NCBI RefSeq assembly: GCF_008364825.1
Contig: NZ_VTTO01000003.1
Location: 248,001-312,000 of the forward strand
Direction: 5' to 3'
DNA: 64,000 nt
Origin: Azospirillum sp. B21
Lineage (GTDB): Bacteria > Pseudomonadota > Alphaproteobacteria > Azospirillales > Azospirillaceae
A program made the position numbers and the translations under genes. Shown here one piece after another: positions 10,441 to 18,750 of this stretch; the first letter of the stretch is position 1; every line of letters starts with the position of its first letter. The notes under the pieces are model-generated. The model was not told the origin of the DNA. It made no database searches and was given only the letters and a program-made list of their open reading frames with translations.

Positions 10441-11829
10441 ATGGCCGAAGGAATGATGACGGACACCTCCGGCCAGGACGGGGTGCTGCTGGTCTCCGGC
10501 GACGCGTTGCGCATACGGCAGCTCGCCATCGCGCTGGGCGGCATTCCCCCGCGGGTTGATACGGTCGAAGCGGCGCTGGACCGTCTGCGCGGCGTTGCAG
10601 CGGCCGGCGACGGCGTAGTCGTGATCGACGCCGCCGGCAGTGTCGCCGATGTCGCCCCCGGTCATGCCGCGGTCGAGGCGCTGGTCCGGCTGGACCCGGT
10701 CCCTGCCGTTCTGGTCCTGTTGCCGGATGGGCAAGAGGAGGTTGCGGCATCCTTCATCGCGGCCGGCGCGCAGGATGCGCTGCCAGTCGGTGATGCAGCC
10801 GCCCTGCGCCGCGCCATAGCTGCCGCCCGTCGGCGGCAGGCACGGGAAAACCGCCTGCGTGCGGCTCTGGCCGGGGCGGAGCGGGCAGGGGGCGAGGCGG
10901 CGGCGCTGTTCGACGACGCCGCCGCCGCGGTGGAGGCGGCGCTCGATCCCATACTGGCGCTGACCGCCGCTGCGCTGGAATCGCCGCTGCTGCCGAGCCA
11001 GCTGGACCGGCTGACCGGCGTCCGGACGGCGGGCAACACGCTGCGCGCGACGCTGTCGGCCCTGCGTTCGGCGAAGCCGGGAATCCAGGCGGTGGAGACG
11101 CTGACCCTTGGCGATCTGGCGGCCGGCGCGAAGGCGGTCGCGGTGGAGGGGGGCGCCGACCAACGGTTCATCGGCGATGCGGGCGGGTTGCGCTCCCTAC
11201 TGGTCCTCCTGACGGCGGAGACGGGGGCGGAGCTGTCGCTGTCTCTTCAGCCGGCGGGGGAGGCGGCCGAGTTGATCCTCCGCCGCCGGGGTGTGCCGCG
11301 GCTGCGCCCGCTGGCGCTGGCGGTGGCCGGACCGCAAGTCCGGCGGCTGGGGGGGCGCCTGCTTGCGGACGGCGACGCCGGCGAATGGCTGACCGCCCGA
11401 ATTCCCGTTCAACTGCCGGCTCGTCCCGTTGCTCCACCGGCCGCCCTTTCGGTCCTGCTGGTGGAGGACAACCCGATCGGCCGGCTGGTTGCCGCCGGCT
11501 TCTTCAAGGCGCTGGGCCATGCGGTGACGACGGCGGAGGACGGAGCCCAAGGCGTCGCCGCGGCGACCGAACGGCGGTTCGACCTGATCGTGATGGACGT
11601 GCAGATGCCGGTGATGGACGGCCATGAGGCATCGCGGGCCATCCGTGCGCTGCCGGGCGAGGCGGGCCGCGTGCCGATCGTGGCGCTGACCGCCGGCACG
11701 GATGCCGAGGATGACGCCCAGTGCCGCGCTGCCGGGATGGACGACTGCCTGCACAAGCCGCTGACCATGGATCGGTTGGGCGCTGTGCTGGAGCGGCTGT
11801 TCCCCGGACGCATTCCGCGGGGCGGCTGA
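10441..11829 (+). CDS. Receiver-domain protein with decayed hybrid-kinase architecture
   Basis: A 462-aa protein. The C-terminal receiver (about 345-460) is intact: VEDN, phospho-acceptor D386 in VMDVQMP, K in HKPL. The N-terminal 120 residues resemble a receiver fold without the acidic pocket or phospho-Asp. The middle (about 150-335) looks like a HisKA/HATPase remnant. It is helical, Ala/Leu-rich and lacks an H box, an N box and glycine-rich G boxes, though the segment AVAGPQVRRLGGRL recalls the end of an HATPase domain. It probably acts as a phospho-receiver scaffold in the cluster rather than a kinase. It starts 18 bp after the cyclase with AGAGGA upstream. The pseudokinase reading is inference. 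Confidence 0.75.
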   Translation: MAEGMMTDTSGQDGVLLVSGDALRIRQLAIALGGIPPRVDTVEAALDRLRGVAAAGDGVVVIDAAGSVADVAPGHAAVEALVRLDPVPAVLVLLPDGQEEVAASFIAAGAQDALPVGDAAALRRAIAAARRRQARENRLRAALAGAERAGGEAAALFDDAAAAVEAALDPILALTAAALESPLLPSQLDRLTGVRTAGNTLRATLSALRSAKPGIQAVETLTLGDLAAGAKAVAVEGGADQRFIGDAGGLRSLLVLLTAETGAELSLSLQPAGEAAELILRRRGVPRLRPLALAVAGPQVRRLGGRLLADGDAGEWLTARIPVQLPARPVAPPAALSVLLVEDNPIGRLVAAGFFKALGHAVTTAEDGAQGVAAATERRFDLIVMDVQMPVMDGHEASRAIRALPGEAGRVPIVALTAGTDAEDDAQCRAAGMDDCLHKPLTMDRLGAVLERLFPGRIPRGG

Positions 11830-11965
11830 TGCCGGCCCGATACAAGTCGTCGAAAATTTTACAGACCTAAAACCATATTCCACCTGACGGTAACCGGCCT
11901 TCGGTTGCCCGCCGCCGGCTCGGACGGTATCAGTGGAAAGCGGCGAATTGGCTGGAGGATCGGGG

Positions 11966-12370
11966 ATGGATATGCAGACGATCGACTACTCCCTGCACCG
12001 CATTCTGGTCGTCGAGGACCAGCCCTTCGTCCGCCGCACCATCGTCCAGATTCTGGGCCAGATCGGCTTCCGCGACGTCGCCGAGGCCGACAATGGCGAG
12101 TCGGCGATGTACGAGTGCATCCGCGTCAACCCCGACCTGATCGTCTGCGACATCGACATGAAGCCGGTCTCCGGCCTTCAGTTCCTGGCCCATCTGCGCG
12201 CCAGCACCGAGGCTGCCAATCCGCGCGCTCCGGTGGTCTTCCTGACCAACCACACCGAATCCGAGATCGTGAAACAGGCAATGGCGCTGGGCGTCAACGG
12301 CTTCGTGGTCAAACCCCCATCCTTCGCCGCGCTGAAGGAGCGGATGGACAGGCTGCTGGGGGGACGGTGA
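11966..12370 (+). CDS. Single-domain response regulator
   Basis: A 134-aa receiver with acidic pocket VVEDQ, phospho-acceptor D62 in VCDIDMKPVSG and K in VVKPPS. The ATG at 11966 has GGAGGA six bases upstream; an upstream in-frame ATG at 11933 lacks a ribosome site. The LR/DxDMKPxxG style is frequent in alphaproteobacterial signalling proteins without an output domain. It overlaps the following lipoprotein gene at GTGA. Confidence 0.88.
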   Translation: MDMQTIDYSLHRILVVEDQPFVRRTIVQILGQIGFRDVAEADNGESAMYECIRVNPDLIVCDIDMKPVSGLQFLAHLRASTEAANPRAPVVFLTNHTESEIVKQAMALGVNGFVVKPPSFAALKERMDRLLGGR

Positions 12371-12711
12371 GGCTCCGTACGGTCATTCCGACGCTTGCGC
12401 TTATTCTGACGGCCTGCTCCGGTGAGCCGTCGGAGGGCGACATGCGCAAGCTGGTGGAGATGCACACCCGCCGCATGCTGGAGCGGCAGGGCAATGCCGC
12501 CTTCCGCGCCTTCGACAATTTCCGCAAGCAGGGCTGCGTCGAAGCGAAGCTGAAGAACGGGCAGGACGGCAGCGGGCAGTATGACTGTTACTACGCCGCC
12601 ACCTTCGTGCCGCAGCCGGGGCAGCAACCGCTGACCGTCAACGGCAAGGGGCGCTTCCGCCGCACCGACAAGGGAATGGCCTTCGAGGATCTGGGCGCCC
12701 AGCCGCGCTGA
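12367..12711 (+). CDS. Small secreted lipoprotein, function unknown
   Basis: A 114-aa protein starting at a GTG that overlaps the regulator's stop (GTGA). The N-terminus RLRTVIPTLALILTAC is a lipoprotein signal peptide with lipobox LTAC; the predicted lipidated Cys is about residue 17. The mature part is small, hydrophilic and basic, with two further cysteines (GCVEAK and YDCYYA) that could form a disulfide in the periplasm. No family was recognised. The start was chosen on the signal peptide and the overlap; a longer frame upstream is out-of-frame noise over the regulator. Confidence 0.75.
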   Translation: MRLRTVIPTLALILTACSGEPSEGDMRKLVEMHTRRMLERQGNAAFRAFDNFRKQGCVEAKLKNGQDGSGQYDCYYAATFVPQPGQQPLTVNGKGRFRRTDKGMAFEDLGAQPR

Positions 12712-12717
12712 AGCCCT

Positions 12718-13329
12718 TCAGCTGTTGCGGGCAAGGCGTGACAGGGTCGCCAGCGGATCGCCGGCCTCCTCGCCGAAGCAGACCTCCACATCGTCGCACA
12801 CCTCGCAATTGGGCGATTTGCACAGCATCAGCCCCTCGCGCTCGCAAAGCTGCCGGTAGAAGAACTTCTTCCACTTCATGTCGCCGGCATTCAGCGCCAC
12901 CAGCGCCGGGAAATGGCGGCGGAACATCGTGTTCAGTTCGCCACGGTCGTGGAACCCCATATCCTGCCACAGATGGTTCGGCGCCAACGACCGGCGGGCC
13001 AGGATGGCGGCCAGCCAGCGCTCCTCATCCGTGCCGCGCGCGCCATGGTCGATCAGGAAGGCGCGCAGGTCGGCCTCCTCGATGGCATCCTCGCCGGCTT
13101 CCGCCTCATCGGGGAGGGATGCGACGGCAGCTGTAAATTGCGGGGCGTGGCGGGCCGCCATCTCCGCAAGGTCGGCCTTGCTCAGTGCGAGCGTCTGGGG
13201 CATCGTCCGCGCCTCATCTGCGGCGGCAAGCGCCAGGATGCGGCCGAAGATCATGCGGTCGGCAGCGGGATCGTCCGGGTCCGTGCAATCCGGAGCGCAG
13301 GCAGGCGAATGGGCTGAGAGCTTGGACAT
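12718..13329 (-). CDS. nifQ: NifQ-type molybdenum donor for FeMo-cofactor synthesis
   Basis: NifQ carries a Mo-Fe-S cluster and hands molybdenum to the NifEN/NifH scaffold during FeMo-co assembly. The 203-aa product has the diagnostic C-terminal cluster motif C-x4-C-x2-C-x5-C (CKSPNCEVCDDVEVC) and the family segments MGFHDRGELNTMFRRHFP and KWKKFFYRQLCE. The ATG at 13329 has GGTGGAG six bases upstream; the frame is open further but that part is not NifQ-like. It is convergent with the lipoprotein gene (6 bp apart) and lies 108 bp downstream of a coxG-like gene. No other nif gene is in the window. Confidence 0.88.
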   Translation of the reverse strand: MSKLSAHSPACAPDCTDPDDPAADRMIFGRILALAAADEARTMPQTLALSKADLAEMAARHAPQFTAAVASLPDEAEAGEDAIEEADLRAFLIDHGARGTDEERWLAAILARRSLAPNHLWQDMGFHDRGELNTMFRRHFPALVALNAGDMKWKKFFYRQLCEREGLMLCKSPNCEVCDDVEVCFGEEAGDPLATLSRLARNS

Positions 13330-13437
13330 GTCCATCTCCACCGGCTGGAAGCACCCGCGACGCCTGCTATCCTGACCCAGGATGCTGCATGTGCGAAAGA
13401 CGCTCTCCCAACCGGCGGCCTGCGGCATTGCGCCGCA

Positions 13438-13890
13438 TCATTCAGGACGGGCATGCATCTCCTCGGCGAAGCGCTCGAAGAATGCGGCGAGCACCCGATC
13501 GGTCTTGGCCTGGACCAGCTTCACCGCCAGCCGGCCGACGGCCCCGCCCAGCGCAACCGTCAGGCTGTAGGTCAGCAGGGTGCGCCCGCCGTCATCCTCC
13601 TCCAGGACCACCTGCGCCTCGCCCTTCACGGCGCCGGCCAGCCCGCCGTTGCCCTGGGCGACCAGCCGGTAGCGGTGGATGCCATCCTCCGGCTCCAGTT
13701 TCAGCCGGCCGGAGAAGCGCGCCTTCATCGGCCCCAGCGTGGTGCGCACCCGCGCGGCGTAGTCGGTGGCGGACAGCCGCTCCATCTCTTCCAGCACGGG
13801 GATGCAGCGCATCAGCACCGCCGGGTCGCAGAGCGCCGCGAACACGCGGTCGCGCGGCCCGGGGACGCTGTGGGTACCGGTGATGTCCAT
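13438..13890 (-). CDS. CoxG-like SRPBCC family protein
   Basis: A 150-aa protein of the CoxG (carbon monoxide dehydrogenase subunit G) branch of the START/Bet v1-like SRPBCC fold. It shows the family opening MDITGTHSVPGPRDRVFAAL, LCDPAVLMRCIPVLEEME, and GxAVGRLAVKLVQAKTDRVLAAFF at the C-terminal helix. CoxG proteins help mature or localise molybdenum hydroxylases. The start at 13890 has GAGGAAGA upstream. It reads in the same direction as nifQ, so a joint transcript is possible, and divergently from the YjbQ-family gene. No cox or xdh genes are adjacent, so its partner enzyme is unknown. Confidence 0.82.
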   Translation of the reverse strand: MDITGTHSVPGPRDRVFAALCDPAVLMRCIPVLEEMERLSATDYAARVRTTLGPMKARFSGRLKLEPEDGIHRYRLVAQGNGGLAGAVKGEAQVVLEEDDGGRTLLTYSLTVALGGAVGRLAVKLVQAKTDRVLAAFFERFAEEMHARPE

Positions 13891-14013
13891 GCGCCGTCTT
13901 CCTCTTTCGCAGTCCCGCAAGGTCGCAACCCCGGTGCAACGGCCGGGCAGACACATCTGGTATTGATTGCGGCCGGAACCAAGCCGCTGAACGCCACCAG
14001 GAGGATGGATCCC

Positions 14014-14433
14014 ATGCGACAAGCCGCCACGATGCTGACGATCGCCACCCGCGGCACCGGACTGGTCGAGGTGACGGCCCCGGTGCGGCGCTGGGTGGCG
14101 GAGCAGGGGATGGTCACCGGCCTGCTGACGGTCTTCTGCCGCCACACCTCGGCCTCCCTGACCATCCAGGAGAATGCCGATCCCGACGTGCAGGCCGACC
14201 TGCTGCGCTTCTTCCGCCGGCTGGTCGCGGAGGACCCGTCGCTCTACGAGCATACCACCGAGGGGCCCGACGACATGCCAGCCCACATCCGCTCCGCGCT
14301 GACCGGCGTCAGCCTGTCGATTCCGGTGATGGAAGGGGAGCCGGTGCTGGGCACCTGGCAGGGCATCTACCTGTTCGAACACCGCGCCCGGCCGCACCGG
14401 CGCGAGATCGTGCTGCATCTGCTGGGAGAATAG
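14014..14433 (+). CDS. YjbQ/UPF0047 family protein
   Basis: A 139-aa member of the YjbQ family (PF01894), small trimeric proteins with weak thiamine-phosphate synthase activity in E. coli and no settled physiological role. Conserved segments include FCRHTSASLTIQENADPDV, YEHTTEGPDDMPAHIR and GTWQGIYLFEHR. The ATG at 14014 follows AGGAGGA. The gene stands alone between the divergent coxG-like gene and the protease. Confidence 0.92.
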   Translation: MRQAATMLTIATRGTGLVEVTAPVRRWVAEQGMVTGLLTVFCRHTSASLTIQENADPDVQADLLRFFRRLVAEDPSLYEHTTEGPDDMPAHIRSALTGVSLSIPVMEGEPVLGTWQGIYLFEHRARPHRREIVLHLLGE

Positions 14434-14565
14434 GCCCTGGGGGATAAGGACGGGCAGTCCGTCTGAAATATCTTTCATCCGGTCGCAAGGCGCCGGTCAA
14501 CGGCGGCATCCTAGATTGCGGACAACACCGGACACCCGGAACCGCATCACTGGAGCGTTGTCGCC

Positions 14566-16137
14566 ATGACCACCATTCCCTCCACCACGCCGAACCGTCC
14601 GAACCGCCTGCGCCGCACCGTCGCCGCCCTGCTGCTGGGCTCCACGGTGCTGACGGGGCCGGCGCTGGCCGGATGGGCGGCATCGCATGCGCAGCAGACG
14701 GCCACGCCGCCGGCCGTGACGATGCTGCAGGACACGCCCTCCACCTTCGCCGATCTGGCCGCCAAGGTCAGCCCCGCCGTCGTCAACATCGCCGCGACGC
14801 AGGATGCCAAGGCCGAACCGCGGGCGCAGCGCGGCCCCGGCATCCCCGGCTTCCCGCCCGGCTCGCCCTTCGAGGAGTTCTTCCGCCAGTTCCAGGACCA
14901 GATGGGCCGGAACGGCGGTCCGGACGGTGGTCAGGATGACCAGAGCCCTGGGCCGCGAGGCAAGAGCGGGGCGCTCGGCTCCGGCTTCATCATCGATCCG
15001 GCCGGCTTCGTCGTGACCAACAACCACGTCATCGACGGCGCCAGCGAGATCACCGTCACCCTGCAGGACGGCACCGCCATGCCGGCCAAGGTGATCGGCC
15101 GCGACGCCAAGACCGACATCGCCCTGCTGAAGGTGGAGCCGAAGAAGCCGCTGCCGTCGGTCGACTGGGCCGACAGCGACAAGACCCGCGTCGGCGACTG
15201 GGTGATGGCGGTCGGCAATCCGTTCGGGCTGGGCGGCACCGTCACCAAGGGCATCGTGTCGGCCCGCGGGCGTGACATCCACAGCGGGCCGTATGACGAC
15301 TATTTCCAGCTCGACGCCGCCATCAACCGCGGCAATTCGGGCGGCCCGACCTTCGATCTCGCCGGTCGGGTGATCGGCATCAACACCGCCATCTACTCCC
15401 CCAACGGCGGCTCGGTCGGCATCGGCTTCGCCATCCCCTCCAACCTTGCCAAGGACGTGGTGGCCCAGTTGAAGGAGTCCGGCAAGGTCGAGCGCGGCTG
15501 GCTCGGCGTGAAAATCCAGGAGGTGACGCCCGACATCGCCGACAGCGTCGGCCTGCCCGCCGCCAAGGGTGCCCTGGTGGCCGACGTCACCGCCGACAGC
15601 CCGGCCCAGCGCGCCGGGTTGCGCCAGGGCGACGTGGTGCTGAGCTATGCCGGCAAGCCGGTCAACAGCCTGCGCGACCTGACCCGCAACGTCGCCGACA
15701 CCAAGCCCGGCGGCACGGTCGAGCTGAAGGTCCTGCGCGGCGGCCGTGAAACGTCGGTGCAGGTCCGCATCGACCGCCTGAGCGAGCAGCCGCAGGTCGC
15801 GTCGGCCGACACCGACGGCGGCAATGGCTCCGGCCCGCAAGCCGAGGTCGCGCCGGTGAAGGGGCTGAAGCTCGCCCCGCTCGACCCGGCGGCGCGCAAG
15901 CGACTGGGAATCGGCGACGATGTCCAGGGCGTGGTGGTGGTCGGACTGTCGGGCAGCGTCGACGTGCCGATCCGTCCCGGCGACGTGATCGAGCGGATCG
16001 GCGATGCCGAGGTGAAGAGCCCGGCCGACGTCCGCCGCCATGTAACCGAAGCCGAGAAGGCCGGCCAGAAGGCGCTGCTGATGCTGATCAACCGTCAGGG
16101 CAACGAGTCCTTCGTCGCACTGAAGCTGAAGGCCTGA
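14566..16137 (+). CDS. Periplasmic DegP/HtrA-family serine protease (Do)
   Basis: A 523-aa envelope quality-control protease/chaperone. An N-terminal signal peptide (RRTVAALLLGSTVLTGPALA) precedes a trypsin-like domain with complete catalytic triad H154 (TNNHVID), D184 (KTDIALL) and S258 (GNSGGP). Two PDZ domains follow (about 310-400 and 430-520). A Gly/Pro/Gln-rich loop (about 85-130) is the family's LA-loop region. A two-component pair lies directly downstream, an arrangement seen in other proteobacteria where envelope stress controls the protease. That linkage is inference here. Confidence 0.95.
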   Translation: MTTIPSTTPNRPNRLRRTVAALLLGSTVLTGPALAGWAASHAQQTATPPAVTMLQDTPSTFADLAAKVSPAVVNIAATQDAKAEPRAQRGPGIPGFPPGSPFEEFFRQFQDQMGRNGGPDGGQDDQSPGPRGKSGALGSGFIIDPAGFVVTNNHVIDGASEITVTLQDGTAMPAKVIGRDAKTDIALLKVEPKKPLPSVDWADSDKTRVGDWVMAVGNPFGLGGTVTKGIVSARGRDIHSGPYDDYFQLDAAINRGNSGGPTFDLAGRVIGINTAIYSPNGGSVGIGFAIPSNLAKDVVAQLKESGKVERGWLGVKIQEVTPDIADSVGLPAAKGALVADVTADSPAQRAGLRQGDVVLSYAGKPVNSLRDLTRNVADTKPGGTVELKVLRGGRETSVQVRIDRLSEQPQVASADTDGGNGSGPQAEVAPVKGLKLAPLDPAARKRLGIGDDVQGVVVVGLSGSVDVPIRPGDVIERIGDAEVKSPADVRRHVTEAEKAGQKALLMLINRQGNESFVALKLKA

Positions 16138-16220
16138 GGTGGTCCGCCGCCTGAGTGACGGAAGTCCGGCCGGGCGCGGCATGCTCGCGCTTGGCCGGGC
16201 TGTTTTGGGAGGCTACACTC

Positions 16221-16907
16221 GTGCTCATGAAGATTCTCGTCATTGAAGATGATCGCCAGGCCGCCAGCTATCTCGCCAAGGGGCTGAAGGAGGCGGGCCA
16301 TGTGGTGGACGTCGCCAATGACGGGAAGGAAGGCCTGTTCCTGGCCGGTGCCGAGCATTACGACGTGATGATCGTCGACCGCATGCTGCCCGGCCGCGAC
16401 GGGCTGTCGCTGGTCCAGGTTCTGCGGGCGGCCGGCAACGACACGCCGGTCCTGTTCCTGTCGGCGCTGGGCAGCGTGGACGACCGGGTGAAGGGGCTGA
16501 AGGCCGGCGGCGACGATTACCTGACCAAGCCCTTCGCCTTTTCCGAGCTTCTCGCCCGCATCGAGGTGCTGGTGCGACGGCGCGGCGCGGCCCAGCCGCA
16601 GACCCGGCTGGTGGTGGGCGACCTGGAACTGGACCTGCTGTCGCGCAGCGTCAAACGCGCCGGCAAGGCAATCGACCTGCTGCCGCGCGAGTTCTCGCTG
16701 CTGGAGTACCTGATGCGCAACGCCGGCAGCGTGGTGACCCGCACCATGATGCTGGAGAATGTATGGGACTATCACTTCGATCCCCAGACCAACGTCATCG
16801 ACGTGCACATCGCCCGTCTGCGCCAGAAGATCGACAAGGATTTCCCCACCCCCCTGATCCACACCGTCCGTGGCGCCGGCTACAGCCTGCGCGTGGCGGA
16901 GGGGTAA
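16221..16907 (+). CDS. OmpR-family response regulator
   Basis: DNA-binding response regulator of 226-228 aa. The receiver has the EDD pocket, phospho-acceptor about D51-D53 in VDRMLPGRDG, and K in LTKPF. The C-terminal winged-helix Trans_reg_C domain includes LLPREFSLLEYLMRNAG and VIDVHIARLRQKID. GGGAGG precedes both the GTG at 16221 (8 nt) and the ATG at 16227 (14 nt); the GTG has the better spacing. The cognate kinase follows after a palindromic element. Confidence 0.94.
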   Translation: MLMKILVIEDDRQAASYLAKGLKEAGHVVDVANDGKEGLFLAGAEHYDVMIVDRMLPGRDGLSLVQVLRAAGNDTPVLFLSALGSVDDRVKGLKAGGDDYLTKPFAFSELLARIEVLVRRRGAAQPQTRLVVGDLELDLLSRSVKRAGKAIDLLPREFSLLEYLMRNAGSVVTRTMMLENVWDYHFDPQTNVIDVHIARLRQKIDKDFPTPLIHTVRGAGYSLRVAEG

Positions 16908-16946
16908 CGGGAATTTATGGAGTTGGGACTTTGATGGCGGCGTTTT

Positions 16947-17049
16947 CCCTCTCCCCCCCGGGGAGAGGGCAGGGTGAGGGGGTTCCGTTTGCCGGACGAT
17001 CCTCGCAACGCATCCCCCTCACCCAACCCTCTCCCCGGGGGGGAGAGGG
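16947..17049. repeat. Long intergenic inverted-repeat element A (REP/MITE-like)
   Basis: Two 36-bp arms, 16947-16982 and 17014-17049, are reverse complements with only two mismatches, separated by a 31-bp loop. Each arm is itself a C-run/G-run hairpin (CCCTCTCC...GGAGAGGG). The element fills the gap between an OmpR regulator and its kinase. Related C-rich elements occur at 40.2, 43.7 and 55.0 kb. Confidence 0.85.
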
Positions 17050-17073
17050 CCTGCGCCCAGCGGGAGAGGGCCT

Positions 17074-18507
17074 TTGTTGAAGGGGGAGACCCACTCCGGC
17101 GGCCTGCACGGCTTCTTTGCCGCGGGCCTGCGGCTGGTGCGGACCACGGCGTTCCGGCTGGCGCTGCTGTATCTGGCGATGTTCGTGCTGTCGGTCGGTC
17201 TGATCCTGGGCGTCGTCTATCGCACCACCGCCGGCTTCCTGGAGCAGGAGATCGGCGAGACCATCGCACTGGAGGTCGCCGGGCTGCAGGACCATTACCG
17301 CATCCACGGCCTGCCCGGTCTGGTGGACGTGGTGCGGACGCGCAGCGCGGTTCCCAACAACAACTCCATCTATCTGCTGACCACCGCTGCCGGGGTGATT
17401 CTGGCCGGCAACCTGTCGGGCTGGCCGGCGGCGGTGCCCAATGCCAGCGGATGGACCCATTTCAAGGTCGCCGACTATGGTGGGGTCACCGACCGGCCGT
17501 CGACCGCGCAGGCCGTGACCTTCACCCTGCCGGGGCAGTTCCGCCTGCTGGTGGGTCGCGACATGAGCGAGATCGACCAGCTGCGCACCCGCATGTTCCG
17601 CTCGCTCGGCTGGATCCTGGGTTCCACCGCTCTGCTGGGGCTGGGGGGCGGGCTGCTGATGAGCCGCGGCGCCATGCGGCGTATCGAGGCGATCAACCGC
17701 ACCACCCGCCAGATCATGAGCGGCGACCTGAGCGACCGGGTGCCGCGCTTCGGCGGCGGCGACGAGATGGACCGGCTGGCCGGCAACCTCAACGCCATGC
17801 TCGACCGCATCGAGCGGCTGATGACCGGGATGCGGCAGGTGACCGACAGCGTCGCCCACGACCTGCGCACGCCGCTGACCCGCCTGCGCTCCCGCATCGA
17901 GCTTGCCCTGCTGCACGAGACCGAGGACCCGGAGGTCTACCGCACCGTCCTGCAGGACACGATTGCCGAGGCCGACCGGCTGCTCGCCACCTTCAGCGCC
18001 CTGCTGTCGATCGCGGAGGCCGAATCGGGCGCCAAGCGGCAGGATTTCGTGCCGGTCGACTTGGCCGAGGTGGTCGAACTGGCCGCCGACCTCTACGAGC
18101 CGGTGGCGGACGAACGCGGCCAGCGGCTGAGCGTGGATGTCCGAGGCAAGCCGACCGTGCGCGGCAACGGCCAGCTTTTGGCCCAGGCGGTGTCTAACCT
18201 GCTGGACAACGCCATCAAGTACACGCCGGAAGGCGGCACCATCTCGCTGGTGCTGGAAGGCCCGGCGCCCGGCCGCGCCGCCTGCATCTCGGTGGCCGAC
18301 AGCGGTCCCGGCATTCCGGCGGAGATGCGCGACAAGGTGCTGCAACGCTTCGTCCGGCTGGACACCGCCCGCGCGTCGCCCGGCAACGGGCTGGGGCTGA
18401 GCCTTGTCGATGCGGTGGCGACGCTGCATGGCGCACGTCTGGAACTGGACGACAACGCGCCGGGCTTGCGGGTCAGCCTGGTGTTCCCGCCGGAAGCGCG
18501 GCGCTAG
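17074..18507 (+). CDS. HAMP-containing sensor histidine kinase
   Basis: Membrane kinase of up to 477 aa, partner of the upstream OmpR regulator. TM1 lies near 28-52, a periplasmic loop of about 120 residues follows, TM2 is near 178-200, and HAMP (about 200-255) has GDLSDRVP. HisKA carries H262 in VAHDLRTPLTRLR. HATPase has NLLDNAIKYTPEGG, DSGPGIP and GNGLGLSLV. The start is uncertain: TTG codons at 17074 and 17077 lie just after a palindromic element, and a later start is possible. The sensed signal is unknown; HtrA next door suggests envelope state. Confidence 0.92.
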   Translation: MLKGETHSGGLHGFFAAGLRLVRTTAFRLALLYLAMFVLSVGLILGVVYRTTAGFLEQEIGETIALEVAGLQDHYRIHGLPGLVDVVRTRSAVPNNNSIYLLTTAAGVILAGNLSGWPAAVPNASGWTHFKVADYGGVTDRPSTAQAVTFTLPGQFRLLVGRDMSEIDQLRTRMFRSLGWILGSTALLGLGGGLLMSRGAMRRIEAINRTTRQIMSGDLSDRVPRFGGGDEMDRLAGNLNAMLDRIERLMTGMRQVTDSVAHDLRTPLTRLRSRIELALLHETEDPEVYRTVLQDTIAEADRLLATFSALLSIAEAESGAKRQDFVPVDLAEVVELAADLYEPVADERGQRLSVDVRGKPTVRGNGQLLAQAVSNLLDNAIKYTPEGGTISLVLEGPAPGRAACISVADSGPGIPAEMRDKVLQRFVRLDTARASPGNGLGLSLVDAVATLHGARLELDDNAPGLRVSLVFPPEARR

Positions 18508-18531
18508 GGGCTCAAGGCCGCCATCATCGCC

Positions 18532-18560
18532 AAAAAAAAGCCCGCCATGCGGCGGGCTTT
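18532..18560. terminator. Bidirectional-looking terminator hairpin
   Basis: A perfect 8-bp GC stem (AGCCCGCC-ATGC-GGCGGGCT) is flanked by eight A residues on the left and TTT on the right. On the plus strand it would end the regulator/kinase transcript. The T-run is stronger on the minus strand, where no gene was found to its right. Confidence 0.65.
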
Positions 18561-18750
18561 CAAAGTGACATCAGCGAGAATGACTCCTTGGCGTCCCTTT
18601 TGATATGGGGCGGCGCCGACCGGCTTCCAGATCGATCTTCGGACTACCGCCGACGGCCTAGCCTGCTGACTTTCCGCAACGTCCGATGGACTTGAGCGTT
18701 CTCCCCCAGGGCCGTCCGTCAGGCGGCCGCAAGCGCGGGAGTTCCGAGAG

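Noticed and set aside
13345..13440. Search for a sigma-54/NifA promoter upstream of nifQ
   Set aside because: No GG-N10-GC with supporting consensus bases and no TGT-N10-ACA site was found in the gap after the coxG-like gene.
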